DNA of 64,000 bases from Dermanyssus gallinae (lineage: Eukaryota > Arthropoda > Arachnida > Mesostigmata > Dermanyssidae), in contig QVRM01006615.1 in assembly GCA_003439945.1 (NCBI GenBank), forward strand, positions 248,001 through 312,000, in the 5' to 3' direction. Below are positions 53,770-64,000 of the stretch, one piece after another (position 1 is the first letter of the stretch; every line of letters starts with the position of its first letter). The notes under the pieces were generated by a model. It was not told where the DNA came from. It did not search any database and saw only the letters and a list, made by a program, of their open reading frames with translations. The position numbers and the translations under genes are program-made.

Positions 53770-54570
53770 CACATCATTAAATCTATGTTTAGATTTATAT
53801 CTGCAATTGTATCTATACTAATTTAATATTTATATTTGCCAGTAGGCATTCTCGACGGCTATATGATAGGGAACATCGGGTAGACGACAACAACATTTAA
53901 TCATGCTGGTGTTACATCATTGTGGCAAAGCTTTGGTCTGGCTTGGAACTAAGTCTCTCTCTCGCGCTCAATATCGAATGCTTTGTTGGGACCACGGGCG
54001 CCAAATACAACCAGTTCCACGTCATATCTGTCGTAAGCGTTCGAACACGTATAGGGATAAATGTATCTTTGAGAGATGTTCGTTGGTAATAAATGATAAA
54101 CCATATCGCTGAGAGTCAGCGGTCATGCTGTCATAGAGACCGTTCGGAAAACCAGTGATTAGTTATTGATATCTCAACCTATATATTTGGCCTTATACCT
54201 TATACCTAATGTATTATACGGAAAATACATTTATAGCTATCATGACATATGCATTAAAAAAAATACTTGGCCTTTGGCGCATGAAATATATGCCCCACTG
54301 TAATCCAGGCCCGTAGCGGACAAGGAATGATCTAGAACTAGAAACGACCTTCTTAGAAACTGTTCTTAATTCGAGACGTAACTGCAGTCAGTTTACTTTG
54401 CAGTAGCGTGGACCCAGAGAAGTCTGCGTCTCTCTGCAGCACTATGACTCATACTCGAGCGACATTGGATTCTGCTGCGAGACTCAATGTAACGAGGTTC
54501 CTTGCCTCGTTAATGTCAATTATGAATAGAATAGAAAACGCCTTCATTTCAAGAACTTCAACGAGCCATT
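53770..54570. other. No gene recognised
   Basis: The minus strand from 54646 to 54449 may be the continuation of the RT remnant at 54580-54800, but no motif is clear. Confidence 0.3.
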
Positions 54571-54579
54571 TCAGGAACT

Positions 54580-54800
54580 TGTTCTTTGACCACCCTCTAT
54601 CATGCCTATGTGTTTGCACTAATATGGGCTCCAGACGGGTGAGCAATATACAGGTTTAAATAACACAAATGATTTGTACACAAGCAGATTTGCACGAGTT
54701 TGGAATTCATAATGATAAAACAACGGATGCAAAGCATGTATGCAAGTGAAGATGTAAATTTGTCTAGATAACTTTTTTTTCGATTTGGGAGATTTTGGAA
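54580..54800 (-). pseudogene. Remnant of a CR1/Jockey-type reverse transcriptase
   Basis: The minus strand reads 'NLLVYKSFVLFKPVYCSPVW' followed by SPY and a stop. It matches the block '..LYKSLVRP.LEYCSPVW.PY' that closes the thumb in CR1/Jockey/L2-type RTs. Only about 30 residues are convincing. Confidence 0.5.
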
Positions 54801-55545
54801 ATGCTAACGCACATGCGTCACGAGCAGTTAGTGTGACTAGTGTAGGACTCACACCCACTAAAACCGTGTTCCTCCAACCGTCCCCCTCCAAGGCTCGGCA
54901 TTGCTTTGGCATTTCTTCGAGAGCACGGGAGAGGCGTCTCCGCGCCGTCCGTTGTCAACGTGATCTCTGCTCTCCCCCCTCCCTCCACCACATCATCATG
55001 TGGTGTCACCTATAATAGGAGTATCGAACGTATAGTCCGTCTACAATAAAGCACCTAGGTGCTGCGCCTAATACTTGCGGTCGGCGGTTAGCGCCGTTCG
55101 ATGGGGGTTGCTCTTTGGACGGCAGCTTAAGTCAGCCTCATTTAAGCTTCTCTTGCGCCATGCGTCACTTACGACGCATGCAACTAACACGTGAACGCCT
55201 AACTGTTAGACGGCACACAAAAGCAATACCGGCATCTGATTAGAGGATAACATCGCTAATCTGGCCGCAGCTTAAATCGCTCAAAGCAACACCCCCCCCC
55301 CCCCCCCCCCGCACCGGCATACACGTTGATTTCCAAGTATGGGGCAATTGGCTGGTGTACTACACTTGTCGAAATGTTAGAGGCGCGGTGTGATCTCACC
55401 ACGATCTTCGTTGAGCTGCCGGCCTTTATGGAATACGTAATTCACGTACGGATGTCGGTTGCATCGACTTAGCCATACGCAAAGCCAGACCTACAAAGCC
55501 AGCAGGCTACCGGCCGCAACGCGTTAAAGAGCAGCGATATCTGGA
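54801..55545. other. No gene recognised; C-run 55289-55310
   Basis: Sequence of higher G+C than average with a pure C homopolymer of about 22 bases (55289-55310). Possibly the distal promoter side of the CD36-type gene. Confidence 0.3.
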
Positions 55546-55548
55546 CTA

Positions 55549-55695
55549 GGGCGGGGGGAAGGGAAAGATGGGGGAAGGGGAGATAAGGGAAGGGAGGAAG
55601 GGGAAATGGGGGAAGGAAGAGAGGGGAGATGAGGGGAAAGGAAGAAAGAGAAATGGGGAGAAATGAGGGGGGAGGGGAATGAGATGAAAAGAAAG

Positions 55696-55728
<33 letters not shown>
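55549..55728. repeat. 180-bp purine-only tract with (GA)n end
   Basis: The plus strand is almost only G and A from 55549 to 55728, ending in (GA)n. Such polypurine mirror tracts can form triplex DNA and often lie in promoter regions. The CD36-type candidate first exon is about 0.5 kb downstream. Confidence 0.85.
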
Positions 55729-55729
<1 letters not shown>

Positions 55730-56047
55730 GGGCAGAGGCTAAAAATAGTAATCAAATTGTAACACGCTGATTTTACGTCGCTTTTAAATGGTGACGATTT
55801 CGCGCTTGCTCCATCCAGGTCGGCGAAAGGCCGCCATTCTACCGTAGCTGTTGCGTCAATCAGCAGCAATTCAAGTGTTCAACCCGACCGACGGACGGAG
55901 AGGCGGGTGATCGAGCCTACCAGCCGATGACTTATGTACTCATTTTTCGTACAAATACAAACGTTGTCCTCCGTGCAGCGGGTTGGTTTTTGGTGTTTGC
56001 GGCCGCCAATACTGCCGACCAGTGGCTGCTGCGAGCCTGTTACGTGT

Positions 56048-56115
56048 TTGCTGTCATCTATAGTTAGTTAGCTGTAAGTTAATTAGTTAGTTAGTTAGTG
56101 AGTTAGTCAGCTGGT
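56048..56115 (+). repeat. (TTAG)n-rich stretch
   Basis: Degenerate TTAG/GTTA tetranucleotide repeats, probably in the promoter or 5' untranslated part of the CD36-type gene. The unit is not the arthropod telomere unit TTAGG. Confidence 0.7.
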
Positions 56116-56237
56116 AGGACTTCGGTCCTGCTGCCTTCTACACTAGTCCTGTATGTACTCGTCTCGGTGATTGTGGTCGTGCTCGTTGTTCGTCTTCGTC
56201 GTCGTCGTCGTCAACTCATCATCAACTTATCATAATC

Positions 56238-56262
56238 ATGGCGTTCACAATTCTTCACACTG
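56238..56262 (+). CDS. Candidate first coding exon of the CD36-type gene
   Basis: ATG GCG TTC ... ACT G, then a donor GTATGT. It gives MAFTILHT plus one base, exactly the base needed by the exon at 59259 (which starts with two bases of a Val codon). The residues extend the hydrophobic N-terminal helix naturally. Upstream sequence has the promoter/UTR-like polypurine and TTAG tracts. A short exon with a phase match can arise by chance. Confidence 0.5.
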
Positions 56263-59200
56263 GTATGTGCAGGAAGGCTGGACTCGTCTTTTGTGCCTAA
56301 GCTGAAAGAATACACATGTTCCCGTCACCCGATGTGTTCTGTGTATGTGTGTATCTTGTGTCTACAATCGGTGTGTCTACACTTATTCAATCATGATGCA
56401 TACGTTCTACGTTCTGCAAGTAAACGCAAGCAACGCATAGATTAATTCGTTTGTTCTTCTGTTAGATGAACCTACGCTAAATGAGCGTACAAATAAACAT
56501 CGCTAAAAACGTGGGAGCGTGGCTGGGAGAAGGTTAACCTACATACGCATAACTTACACATGTGTCTGTTTGTATGTATGTATATGTGTGTGTTGGCACA
56601 AAAAGTCATAGCTAATTTCATCTTCTAAATTTGTTCTTTTACGTATCACAGCACTTCGGGTTACAGGTTGCGCCCTTAGTCATCGATACAAGTGATCGAT
56701 GTTGTCGATTCGTTATCAGTTTCTGTACACCACATAAGTAAATGATAGCGTGTGATCTTACGGAAACTTTTGTTTGCGCGTTGCGTTTATACGCATTGCT
56801 CAACGGCAAAATTGTTCGGCTTCATGCACGTGTAGTGGTGACATTTATGCCAAATTAATCGGCAGATATGGTTCTGGCTCAGTTCCTCTGTCAGACTAGC
56901 TTCCATCGCTGTAAGGACTTGCGAAAATGTATGTAGACATTTGGTATATCCTGGTATACATGTATGCGTGTGATCTGTAATCAGAGCTTGCTATAAACCG
57001 CTATGCTTGAAAATAAATCTGATACTAAGTTTGCGATAAAAGTGCCGTTCGAGCAGCAACGGCCACAATCGCAGCGGCGAAAACAATGATGCATTTATCG
57101 AGCGAAACGTATTCCGACCAAGACAAGGTAAATCACAAAAGTCCAGACGCCCCTTGAGGCGGTCTACACGTGGAAAAACTAGGCGTTCTTAGTAGATATG
57201 TTCTTTTACTATAGTATTCTCCTCCGCACGTATTAGACGTGTCTGCTTTCTTGCGTCTCAGTTGACGATTAAAGGATGTCGTTGATAGATTACGTTGGGG
57301 TGTGATGCCAACCTTTTGACTCAATCAGTCCTGACCTCAAAAGCTTACAGCTAATAGCATTTTTTTTGGTTATCCGTAAGGCTAATGCCCGTGTACGGTT
57401 TTTCATATCATGGCTAATTTTTAATCCACTACGGCATTTACCTTGTTTAAATTGGAAACCATGTAAACCAACTTAAGGGTGGCCGGTCTGGGTCTCGAAC
57501 CCAGTCCTCCCGAAGGCAAAGCAAAGGCTTTTGCCACTAAGCCATCTTGCTCGGTTTTAATCTGGTATGTGCCGCCAGAGACCAAACTGCCTCGTCTCGG
57601 CGTGATTGCTCGAACGAGTGCACCGCTTGAATCAAGATATCAAACACTATGCCGTAAACGTTATAATCATGTTTAAAACATCCCAACACAACATTGGCTT
57701 TGACTGAAATTTCAAATCAGAACAATTTAGCGGAAGCGCTTTTACTATAACCCCGTCATACATATGTATGCCTGAATATACGGACGGGACATACAAATGC
57801 AGCGAGTGACAGAAGCGATTCTGCTATGTTCTTCTTGCTTCCCGAACCCTGCCATAGCTGGAGTGGAATTTTCTTATCTTAGTGGATTTGTACGTGCTGC
57901 GTTACGTGCTTGTGTATTATCGGCCCTCTTAAGCAACTACCTACTAGCATGTAATCCCAGAAACACACAGTACAACCGTGCTTGATTGGAGGCTTTATTT
58001 GGCTTAGAATCCGCAGCGATCTCAGTACTTATAGTCCACGGACATCGACAGCGTCGTCTCACTGTGCATACAGGAAAATCTTTGAAAATCTTCTTCCGTG
58101 TGGTGCATGCCGATATGGTAACGTATAGCAGTACAGTTATCGTCTCGCCAGAGCATTAACAGGTGCTTGTGTGCTGAGCGTGTCCGTTTCGACCCTTCGA
58201 CCTCTCATAGTTATTATGAGACTAATTAAGAACACTAAGCGTAAACTGTTTACATTTGCGCTTTATCACTTAGTCGGCCTTCACAGAAGGATGCGTCAAG
58301 AATGAAGCTCTTCTGCTGAAAAGTGCGTCATGCGAGAACTAATAGCATTCAGCATAGCGCTAAGCGATGCCGAAGGCAGGGCTTAGCGCCAGACGTTGTG
58401 GTCGAGACTGTGTGCTGCTAAAGCAAGCAAATCCATTTGATTTTAGATTTACATATATAATGCGTCGGACGTGTTCTTGAATTATTTATTTTTTGTTTTC
58501 TGCGCATGGGTCCAAGATGCACTCGTCAGCGCACCCTTCTAGTAGGAATTAGTCAATGGAGCATACGGGGGTTTTGGGGGCTCTGCTAAGACAGCTAAGC
58601 TTGTGACTTCCCCTTGTCCTTTTATTCAACGAGGGGTTCCGTGTTTACTGAATCAAACCCAGCTAGAAGGGGGTCTGTGTAACTGGCACTGGCGGGCTCA
58701 TCAGGCCATTTAATGCTGCAACCGTTTCTACCTTTAGAATAGCTTCCGTATTTCAACTTGGTTCTTAAAACCTATCTAGCCTGTAGGATTAAGTATCACA
58801 GCATATATGTCTGTACTCAAAAATGATTGTTCGGGTGCATTGCAAATGTGGACGCTCTCTCTCTCTCTCTTTCTCCGAACTCTCCGAGCTATACAATTAA
58901 TCTATTCTATACTACAACATATAAAGACGACAGAATAACTATAAGTTTTCACTTGACTTGTTATCATCATGTTCGATTAGAAATACATATTGAAGCTAAA
59001 TAATGATTATAAAGTCCAACATGAAGCAACTGCGCAATTTATTACGACGTATCATCAATTACCTGATCACGAGTGCCTATTGAGCAATATGCAAGCAAGA
59101 AAGAGGGCATTAGGTACACACAAAAGAAGCACAGTAGAACTTAGTTTAGGTTATTACCATTGCGAATAAATACGGTTATTATGTGTACTCATGCAGTGTT

Positions 59201-61388
59201 TGTGTATTCACTGGATACCTCGTACGTTAGGCTAAAATGCTTTGTGTTTCTGGCGCAGTGTTTATCGTAGTGTTCGCTGTGGGAGGCCTCGGACTACTGG
59301 GGGTAAGTTTGTGGTCCGCCGAGTTGATCAACAAGGTGGTGATGTACTCCCTGAAGTTGACGCCTGGCTCCGAAATGGCGGATAAGTTTCGCCACCCCCC
59401 GGTGCCAATCTACCAGCGGGTATACATGTTCAACCTGACCAACTACGACGAGGTTCTGATGGGGTTGACGCCGCACGTCGAGGAGCTTGGTCCATACGTG
59501 TTCCGGTGAGTTTGCGGGCCTTTCAAGCACGGCGCGATTCCCGCAGTCAGACGCGAGTCTCGCTTCTCCACATAGACATAGATAGCTCAATTGAGCGGCG
59601 CGGCACAGCCTCACCTTGCCGCCTACGCTGCCGACCGCCTTAAAGTGAGATCCATTTAATTCGTTTGGTGAGCATCGAGTATCGCACGTAAATCATGTTT
59701 TGCTTCGCACGTTTAATGCTCAGGCTCGTTGCAATCTTTGGTCGCCAGACGGCGGACCCTAGCACACCCATAGCATACGATTTGCGCTCTGATTTTGATG
59801 TTCAGTTCGAATACGGATGGTTTTTCTGTAGCCATTTAGACAATAACGCTTATGTTCAATGGGGTGACCGCTGTACAGGATCAACATGACAAAGACCAAC
59901 ATGAGCTGGAGCGAGCCAGACGCCACAGTTCTGAGGTTTCAGCAACTGAAGACGTTTCACTTCGAGGCTGAAATGTCAAACGGAACTCTGCAAGATGAAG
60001 TCGTCACCATTAACCCCATCCTTTTGGGCATATTCAGTCAGGGAATGCAATCATACTTCCCCAACCGGACACTGTTCTTCAAGAAGACCGTCGGCGAACT
60101 TCTTTATGATGGGTACGTAGTGCGAGCGCTCACGTATGCAACGTAGCCGTCCAGCGACCAGCCGTGCCTAAAACGGGTGTTATATTTAGCAAATAGACAT
60201 GCAAGTGTCTTTATATGATCGTTGAATGTCGCCAAATCGCTGGCATCTAGCCGTGCACTTCTTATGTATGTGGCCTTTAACGGAGAAAACACACCCTTTT
60301 GTTAAGGTGGCCACTTTCAGCTTATGGTGGCGGTCAGTATTTTTAATTATTTAAAATACAGTGGTATATATATAAAAAAAGAAACCTTAGCTGTCTCTGT
60401 AAAGTTGCATCTTCATAAAAAAAAGGGGGGGGCACTGCTAATCCTCATAGTTATTTGCCAATAACGACAAAAATCATAAGAAAGGAGAGCATTTCTTAAT
60501 TGTTGAATTACAGAAGGGTGTTACTACAGGCTGCCACGATATGGCATCTATTAGATAACAGTAGAGGGTAAAAAAATACTGATATAGGTGTGGTGGCCGG
60601 AGGTAAATACAATATTTAAAGTTCATATTTGGTGGAACAAATTGTAGAGGAAACTCAATCATCAAGTAAATTCGCACATCCGTTAAAAAGTATTTTTTAT
60701 GTGGGGTAAGGGTTTATGTCGTCTGTGGCATCATCACCGTACCGGTTGGTACGTGTAGGCGGTAAATCGGCATAACCCTTCTTTCTTAATGACTCTTGGC
60801 TGCACGGTTAATTCGCTATTAGCGTGTTTTAGTCAGCAGGCGGGGTTATATTACTTACTAGACGTATATTAGCTTCAGAAAGATCTTAAAGATTACCTCG
60901 AATACTGCTGCCAATGGGTACTTTGTTGGTAATGGTAAATGTATTTATGAATGCTGCTTTATCTGCACATAAACGAATTAAACCACGTACCAACGGCATA
61001 TTTACTCATATGGTAGAGTGGGTAAAAGCCGCTATGCAGAGACAAAATCGACTTCACTGTTGTTCTCTATACTTGAGGAGCATTGATTAGAAAATTGTTA
61101 TTTTAAGACTGCATTTAAAGGATCTGATGACGTTGGCCACGTGTTCGAACGAAAGCTTATTGTGTTCTTGTCTGTGGTGTCAACTCTGTATTGGCTTATT
61201 GATTGCAGTTTCAGTGATCCTCTACTTGAAGATGAGGACGTGAGAGAGGAAATTACAGCGCCAATGGTCGACGGACGCGTCGGATTCCTGATTGGCACAA
61301 ATGGCACCATCGAAGGCGATTTTGAGGTTTATTCGGGCGTCGGAAACGTGAGCAAGCTGAACAACATTATCTCCTTCAACAACAAAAG
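56238..61388 (+). CDS. Class B scavenger receptor (CD36/SCARB family), 5' part of gene
   Basis: Exons 56238-56262 (candidate), 59259-59505, 59879-60112 and 61209-61388 join in phase with GT-AG introns (686 nt, about 228 residues of a family of roughly 480-550). The protein begins with a transmembrane helix ('VFIVVFAVGGLGLLGVSLW'), followed by family hallmarks: 'YMFNLTNYDEVLMGLTPHVE', 'LGPYVFR', 'KTFHFEAEMSNGT', and 'VGNVSKLNNIISFNNK'. CD36 proteins are two-pass, heavily glycosylated receptors or lipid transporters at the cell surface or in lysosomes; N-glycosylation sequons NLT, NMT, NMS, NGT, NRT and NVS are visible. The next exon should begin with one base completing Arg after 'NNK', but sequence from 61560 is transposon, so the rest lies beyond the window. 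The start is unresolved: ATG at 56238 (MAFTILHT, spliced) or ATG at 59237 (MLCVSGA, reading straight into the exon). Confidence 0.88.
56263..57360. other. Intron 1 of the CD36-type gene (part), no other feature
   Basis: If the exon at 56238 is real this is its intron. No repeat or exon is recognisable here. Confidence 0.35.
57362..57557 (-). mobile_element. Second tRNA-derived SINE-like element (distinct from the three-copy family)
   Basis: The minus-strand head (57557-57481) has an A box TGGCTTAGTGG, a four-base D stem (GGCT...AGCC), a B box GGTTCGAGACC and a perfect five-base T stem (CTGGG...CCCAG). The acceptor stem and anticodon arm do not pair, so it is not a functional tRNA. It is followed by a unique body and an A8 run near 57362, as in a SINE. 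No target-site duplication was found and there is only one copy here. Confidence 0.55.
57558..59236. other. No feature recognised apart from a (CT)n run near 58854-58872
   Basis: AT-rich presumptive intron or upstream sequence of the CD36-type gene. Confidence 0.35.
59259..59505 (+). CDS. CD36-type gene, exon with first transmembrane helix
   Basis: Acceptor TCTGGCGCAG, donor CG|GTGAGT. 247 nt, entering with two bases and leaving after two. It encodes the membrane helix and the start of the ectodomain ('PPVPIYQRVYMFNLTNYDEV', 'LGPYVF'), the best conserved N-terminal block of the family. An in-frame ATG 22 bp upstream (59237) would make this the first exon. Confidence 0.92.
59879..60112 (+). 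CDS. CD36-type gene, ectodomain exon
   Basis: Acceptor CCGCTGTACAG, donor GG|GTACGT. 234 nt, entering with one base completing Arg and leaving after two. It includes 'INMTKTNMSWSEPDATVLRF', 'QQLKTFHFEAEMSNGT' and 'TVGELLYDG', which fit the family's 'F.P..S.G' and 'ELLWG' positions. Confidence 0.92.
60113..61208. other. Intron of the CD36-type gene, no other feature
   Basis: 1096 bp between two phase-matched exons. AT-rich, no recognisable repeat. Confidence 0.6.
61209..61388 (+). CDS. CD36-type gene, ectodomain exon
   Basis: Acceptor TTATTGATTGCAG, donor AAAAG|GTGTGG. 180 nt, entering with one base completing Gly and leaving after two. It encodes 'FSDPLLEDED' and 'GRVGFLIGTNGT' and ends 'YSGVGNVSKLNNIISFNNK', the family's 'G.LYPYN.T.DG...V..G..NISK...I..YN' region. 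Confidence 0.9.
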
Positions 61389-61559
61389 GTGTGGCTTCCG
61401 GATTCAAAACATGCGCGCGTGGCCAGATTTTTTCATCGTTTTTCAATCGCTTTAATTGTATTGATTATATTTTCCGTTCTACTTAGTTGAAACTGAAATC
61501 AGCTTAATACCTATCAATTGCGTGCAAAGACCCCTAGCAGGGTAATACTGCACCGCCGC

Positions 61560-64000
61560 CCACCCTTGCTATATCCAGGTTACGACAAGGTTCAGCCGAC
61601 GCGAGTACATCTGCTGATAACACCGATGTCGCAAAGGGAGATGCAGCAAACGCCCACGATGCGCCGCCGATAGATGTGTCCGGTGAACCGAGCCCATCTT
61701 TACCGAACACCTCTGCGCCTAGTCCAAGGGGTGGGAACGTCACGAGCGCATCATAGACTCCAAGCATAAAAGGTTGTCTTCATTCTCTCAGAGCGCTGAT
61801 GATGACAAGGCTGTTAACACAAATGACGACGGGTTTACTCGTGTGGTAACCCGCAGGCAAAACCAACTGCGGAAGAGTCTAGCCAAACTAAAGGAGAGCA
61901 TATCGTCTGCCAAAAGAATGCCATTCGAAGACGAAGCCACAGCAGAGTTCCCTGAAGGTTCTCTATTATGGACACATAAACACATATACGACGTAGCTCC
62001 CGGATGCAGAATATCCGGTGACAGAAGGTCCATTTCGACGTTCGCGAATTGAAGACTCATGTTAAGTGCTTTCAATTTCAGCCCTGGGGAACCTACGGTG
62101 GTCCCACACAGGCCATCCCTATCGATTTTTAAAATTAGAATACACGCAGAATCGATATCAATCACCGAAGTGAAGATACTACGCGAATTGTCGCCACATG
62201 GAGTAAATCACATGAAAAGATTGTCTTACATGCGAAACGGAGCGAGAGTTATGCTTGCTAAGGTGATCCTTTCCTTTACGCGCCAACTTCCGCCATCCGT
62301 ACTTCTGGGATACCAAACGCATCTAGTTGATCTTGAGCACGACCAACCCAAGTTATGTCACAAATGTTTGAGGCCGGGACACTTCGCCGAAAAATGCACC
62401 ATGCTCCAGGTATAAGCAAAAAGTGCGGCACTTCCGGACTATTAGCAATAAGCTGCTCCAATTCAGCAAGGTGTGTGAACTGTCGTGGTACTCACACGGC
62501 GGGTTCATCTGCTTGTCCTCGCTTGGCTTACCTCCGGGAAAGAAACCGAATCATACTCGAAGCCCGCACATTGCAACAAGTGAAGGTGCTACACCCGACG
62601 GCCGAGATCACCGAAATATCTCTCATATCAGCCATTTCGGTAAACAACACAAATCAGGCTTTCAAAAGATGTTTTCACGCTAGCGTCGTCTGCGGGATCT
62701 CCTAATCACACGATGACCCTAGCCCACAACTGCTACTCCCGGCTCCCATATCAAACTTCACCAGAAATGGCGGAAAGTTAACAGGGCGGTCCCGCCGGAG
62801 GACGCCCGTTGTAAGGCATAGCCGAATCAAAGCACCCGTCAAGCTGTGCCAAGTTCTAAAAGCGCCTTCCTCGGATCGTCTCAATTTCTTTTAGGCTTAG
62901 GCCCAGACTTATCGGCTAAATTCAATGCCTTATTAGAGTTTTTGGAGCCGCTGTTAGAGCTGTTACCGCTGGTGAACAATCTACGGCGAGTCGTACCATC
63001 ATAAAATATCCGAATCCCACAGCTCAAGACAGAGTAACGTCACACGCTACACCATCTGCAACTAAGTGGCCACTATGCGACGGGCAGTACACGCGTAGCC
63101 TAACAAGGCATATAATAGCTAAGCACCCCACCACCACTGAGGCTTTCTTCTTCATACCGACCACCTCTGAGCGCTCTCGTTTGCAACTGGCGCAAATTTG
63201 AGGATATTCAAGCAGTCACGGGGCGAATCAGGCTAATTCAAACCGTACCAAAGTCAGTCAGGGGACAAGTGGCCGAGGCTCCTACGCGTGTACTCTCAGC
63301 AGTTTTATCTGATAATGACGTTATCTCTCTCATCCGCGATAATCTTAGCGATGTCTCTCGAGATATGCGCCTGTCGACGTGATTGCCACTCCTCATTTTC
63401 GCATCTCGACTCCCAAACCATTCAGGAATGATGCCGTGCGCCCGTCCATTATTAAACTCTCCGAAGAAGATGTTTTTGGCACCGCCAGACTTAATGTGTT
63501 CACAGATACTATAACGCCGGGCATTGACCGTATCGAGACCTTGCGAGAACAACTTTTTCTTAGACCCCGAGGACCTAAATGACCAACACTGACCAAAATC
63601 CCTCTGCTCTGTGTCACGTCAAAGAAAGACATTCAGACGGCTATTAAGAACTTTTCTAAGAGCTCCGCCGCAGGGCTAGACATTATGGGACCCCGGTTGT
63701 TAATGGACTATCTTCCCCGTGCATTGAAGGCGTCGCCGCCAACCTGCCTTCCACATTGGCAAAGGCTGTATACACCCTTCTCTGGGGTACCCCTTTTTCT
63801 TCCTTTTGACCGTTGATATATGGCCCGAGACTGTTTGCCATTCAGAAAAAGGACGGATCGGTACGACTCACTGCGAGTTCGTTGTATTTCACGGTTCCCA
63901 CGTGAACTGGCATATCGGCATCCTTCCTATCCAATCATGTCTGAGCAAGTGATTTTGTCCGCCACGGGACTGCAGCTCTGCGATCCCTCAGCATCATCTC
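61560..64000 (+). mobile_element. Decayed RLE-type retrotransposon running off the window
   Basis: Plus-strand order matches the 29-34 kb element. There is an acidic ORF1 head with 'DDGFTRVVTRRQNQLRKSLA' (61780-61900), an ORF1 core (62059-62330), zinc knuckles 'CHKCLRPGHFAEKC' and 'CVNCRGTHTAGSSACPRL' (62358-62520), and the end of ORF1 at about 62990. Next comes an ORF2 head with a broken C2H2 finger ('LCDGQYTRSLTRHIIAKHP', about 63075-63131), and the RT start 'SKSSAAGLDIMGPRLLMDYL' (63655-63715; 'ASGPGLDGLRPRHLRDML' in the intact copy). Numerous stops and frameshifts. It lies beyond the last visible CD36 exon, probably in that gene's next intron. Confidence 0.82.
62059..62530 (+). pseudogene. 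ORF1 (gag-like) of the decayed RLE element
   Basis: The frame 62059-62415 contains 'SYMRNGARVMLAKVILSFTR' and 'LPPSVLLGYQTHLVDLEHDQ', then 'PKLCHKCLRPGHFAEKCTM'. A frameshift leads to 'SCSNSARCVNCRGTHTAGS'. In the intact copy the same positions read 'SSRVRIRFDKTPLAEVTI', 'GSPLQCLSCHQFGHKSSEC' and 'SKARCANCGEPHAATDG'. Conserved order but low identity: the same clade, a different family. Confidence 0.75.

Noticed and set aside
56048..56115. Telomere-like repeat
   Set aside because: The unit is TTAG-like and degenerate, not TTAGG, and the tract is short.
57481..57557. Intact tRNA gene
   Set aside because: D and T arms pair, but the acceptor stem and anticodon arm do not, so it is a tRNA-derived element rather than a working tRNA.

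Overview
This is eukaryotic DNA, most likely from an arthropod. The signs are intron-containing genes, class B scavenger receptor (CD36-type) exons, R1-type and RLE-type non-LTR retrotransposons, mariner elements, tRNA-derived SINEs, and more than a dozen long (AT)n microsatellites. A chelicerate (mite or tick) would fit the low gene density, but nothing here proves it. There are no bacterial operons, no CRISPR array and no intact tRNA or rRNA gene.

Two host genes can be assembled by hand. The first is on the minus strand at 36853 to 25938. Four exons join in perfect phase to give a protein of about 174 aa with one membrane-spanning segment and a Sel1-like repeat region. Its second intron carries a nearly complete RLE retrotransposon (about 29265-34195), and its third intron carries a dead mariner (26292-27703). 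The second gene is on the plus strand at 56-61 kb. It is the 5' half of a CD36/SCARB-family receptor, with three phase-matched exons plus a candidate first exon at 56238; a decayed RLE element fills the sequence after its last visible exon and runs off the window.

The rest is mainly mobile-element sediment. R1-like APE non-LTR copies lie at 5.3-6.7 kb (-), 11.56-11.84 kb (+), 20.99-21.24 kb (-) and 44873-48161 (+). The last is inserted with a 14-bp target-site duplication into an older minus-strand non-LTR element (about 43975-49560). RLE-type copies lie at 29.3-34.2, 34.6-35.0, 51.8-52.9 and 61.6-64.0 kb, all on the plus strand. Further RT fragments are at 3.5-4.3, 18.7-18.9 and 54.6-54.8 kb. 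A tRNA-derived SINE family has three copies (2.68, 7.29 and 15.67 kb), two of them with 11-bp target-site duplications. A second tRNA-like element is at 57.4-57.6 kb.

Other structures are a three-copy 556-bp tandem array (50067-51735) with exon-like signals on both strands, a 36-bp-arm hairpin at 21360-21436, a 40-bp and a 24-bp tandem repeat, and a head-to-head pair of divergent coding-like segments at 27.7-28.5 kb. Long stretches (about 12.4-15.6, 39.3-42.4 and 57.6-59.2 kb, among others) show nothing I can assign.
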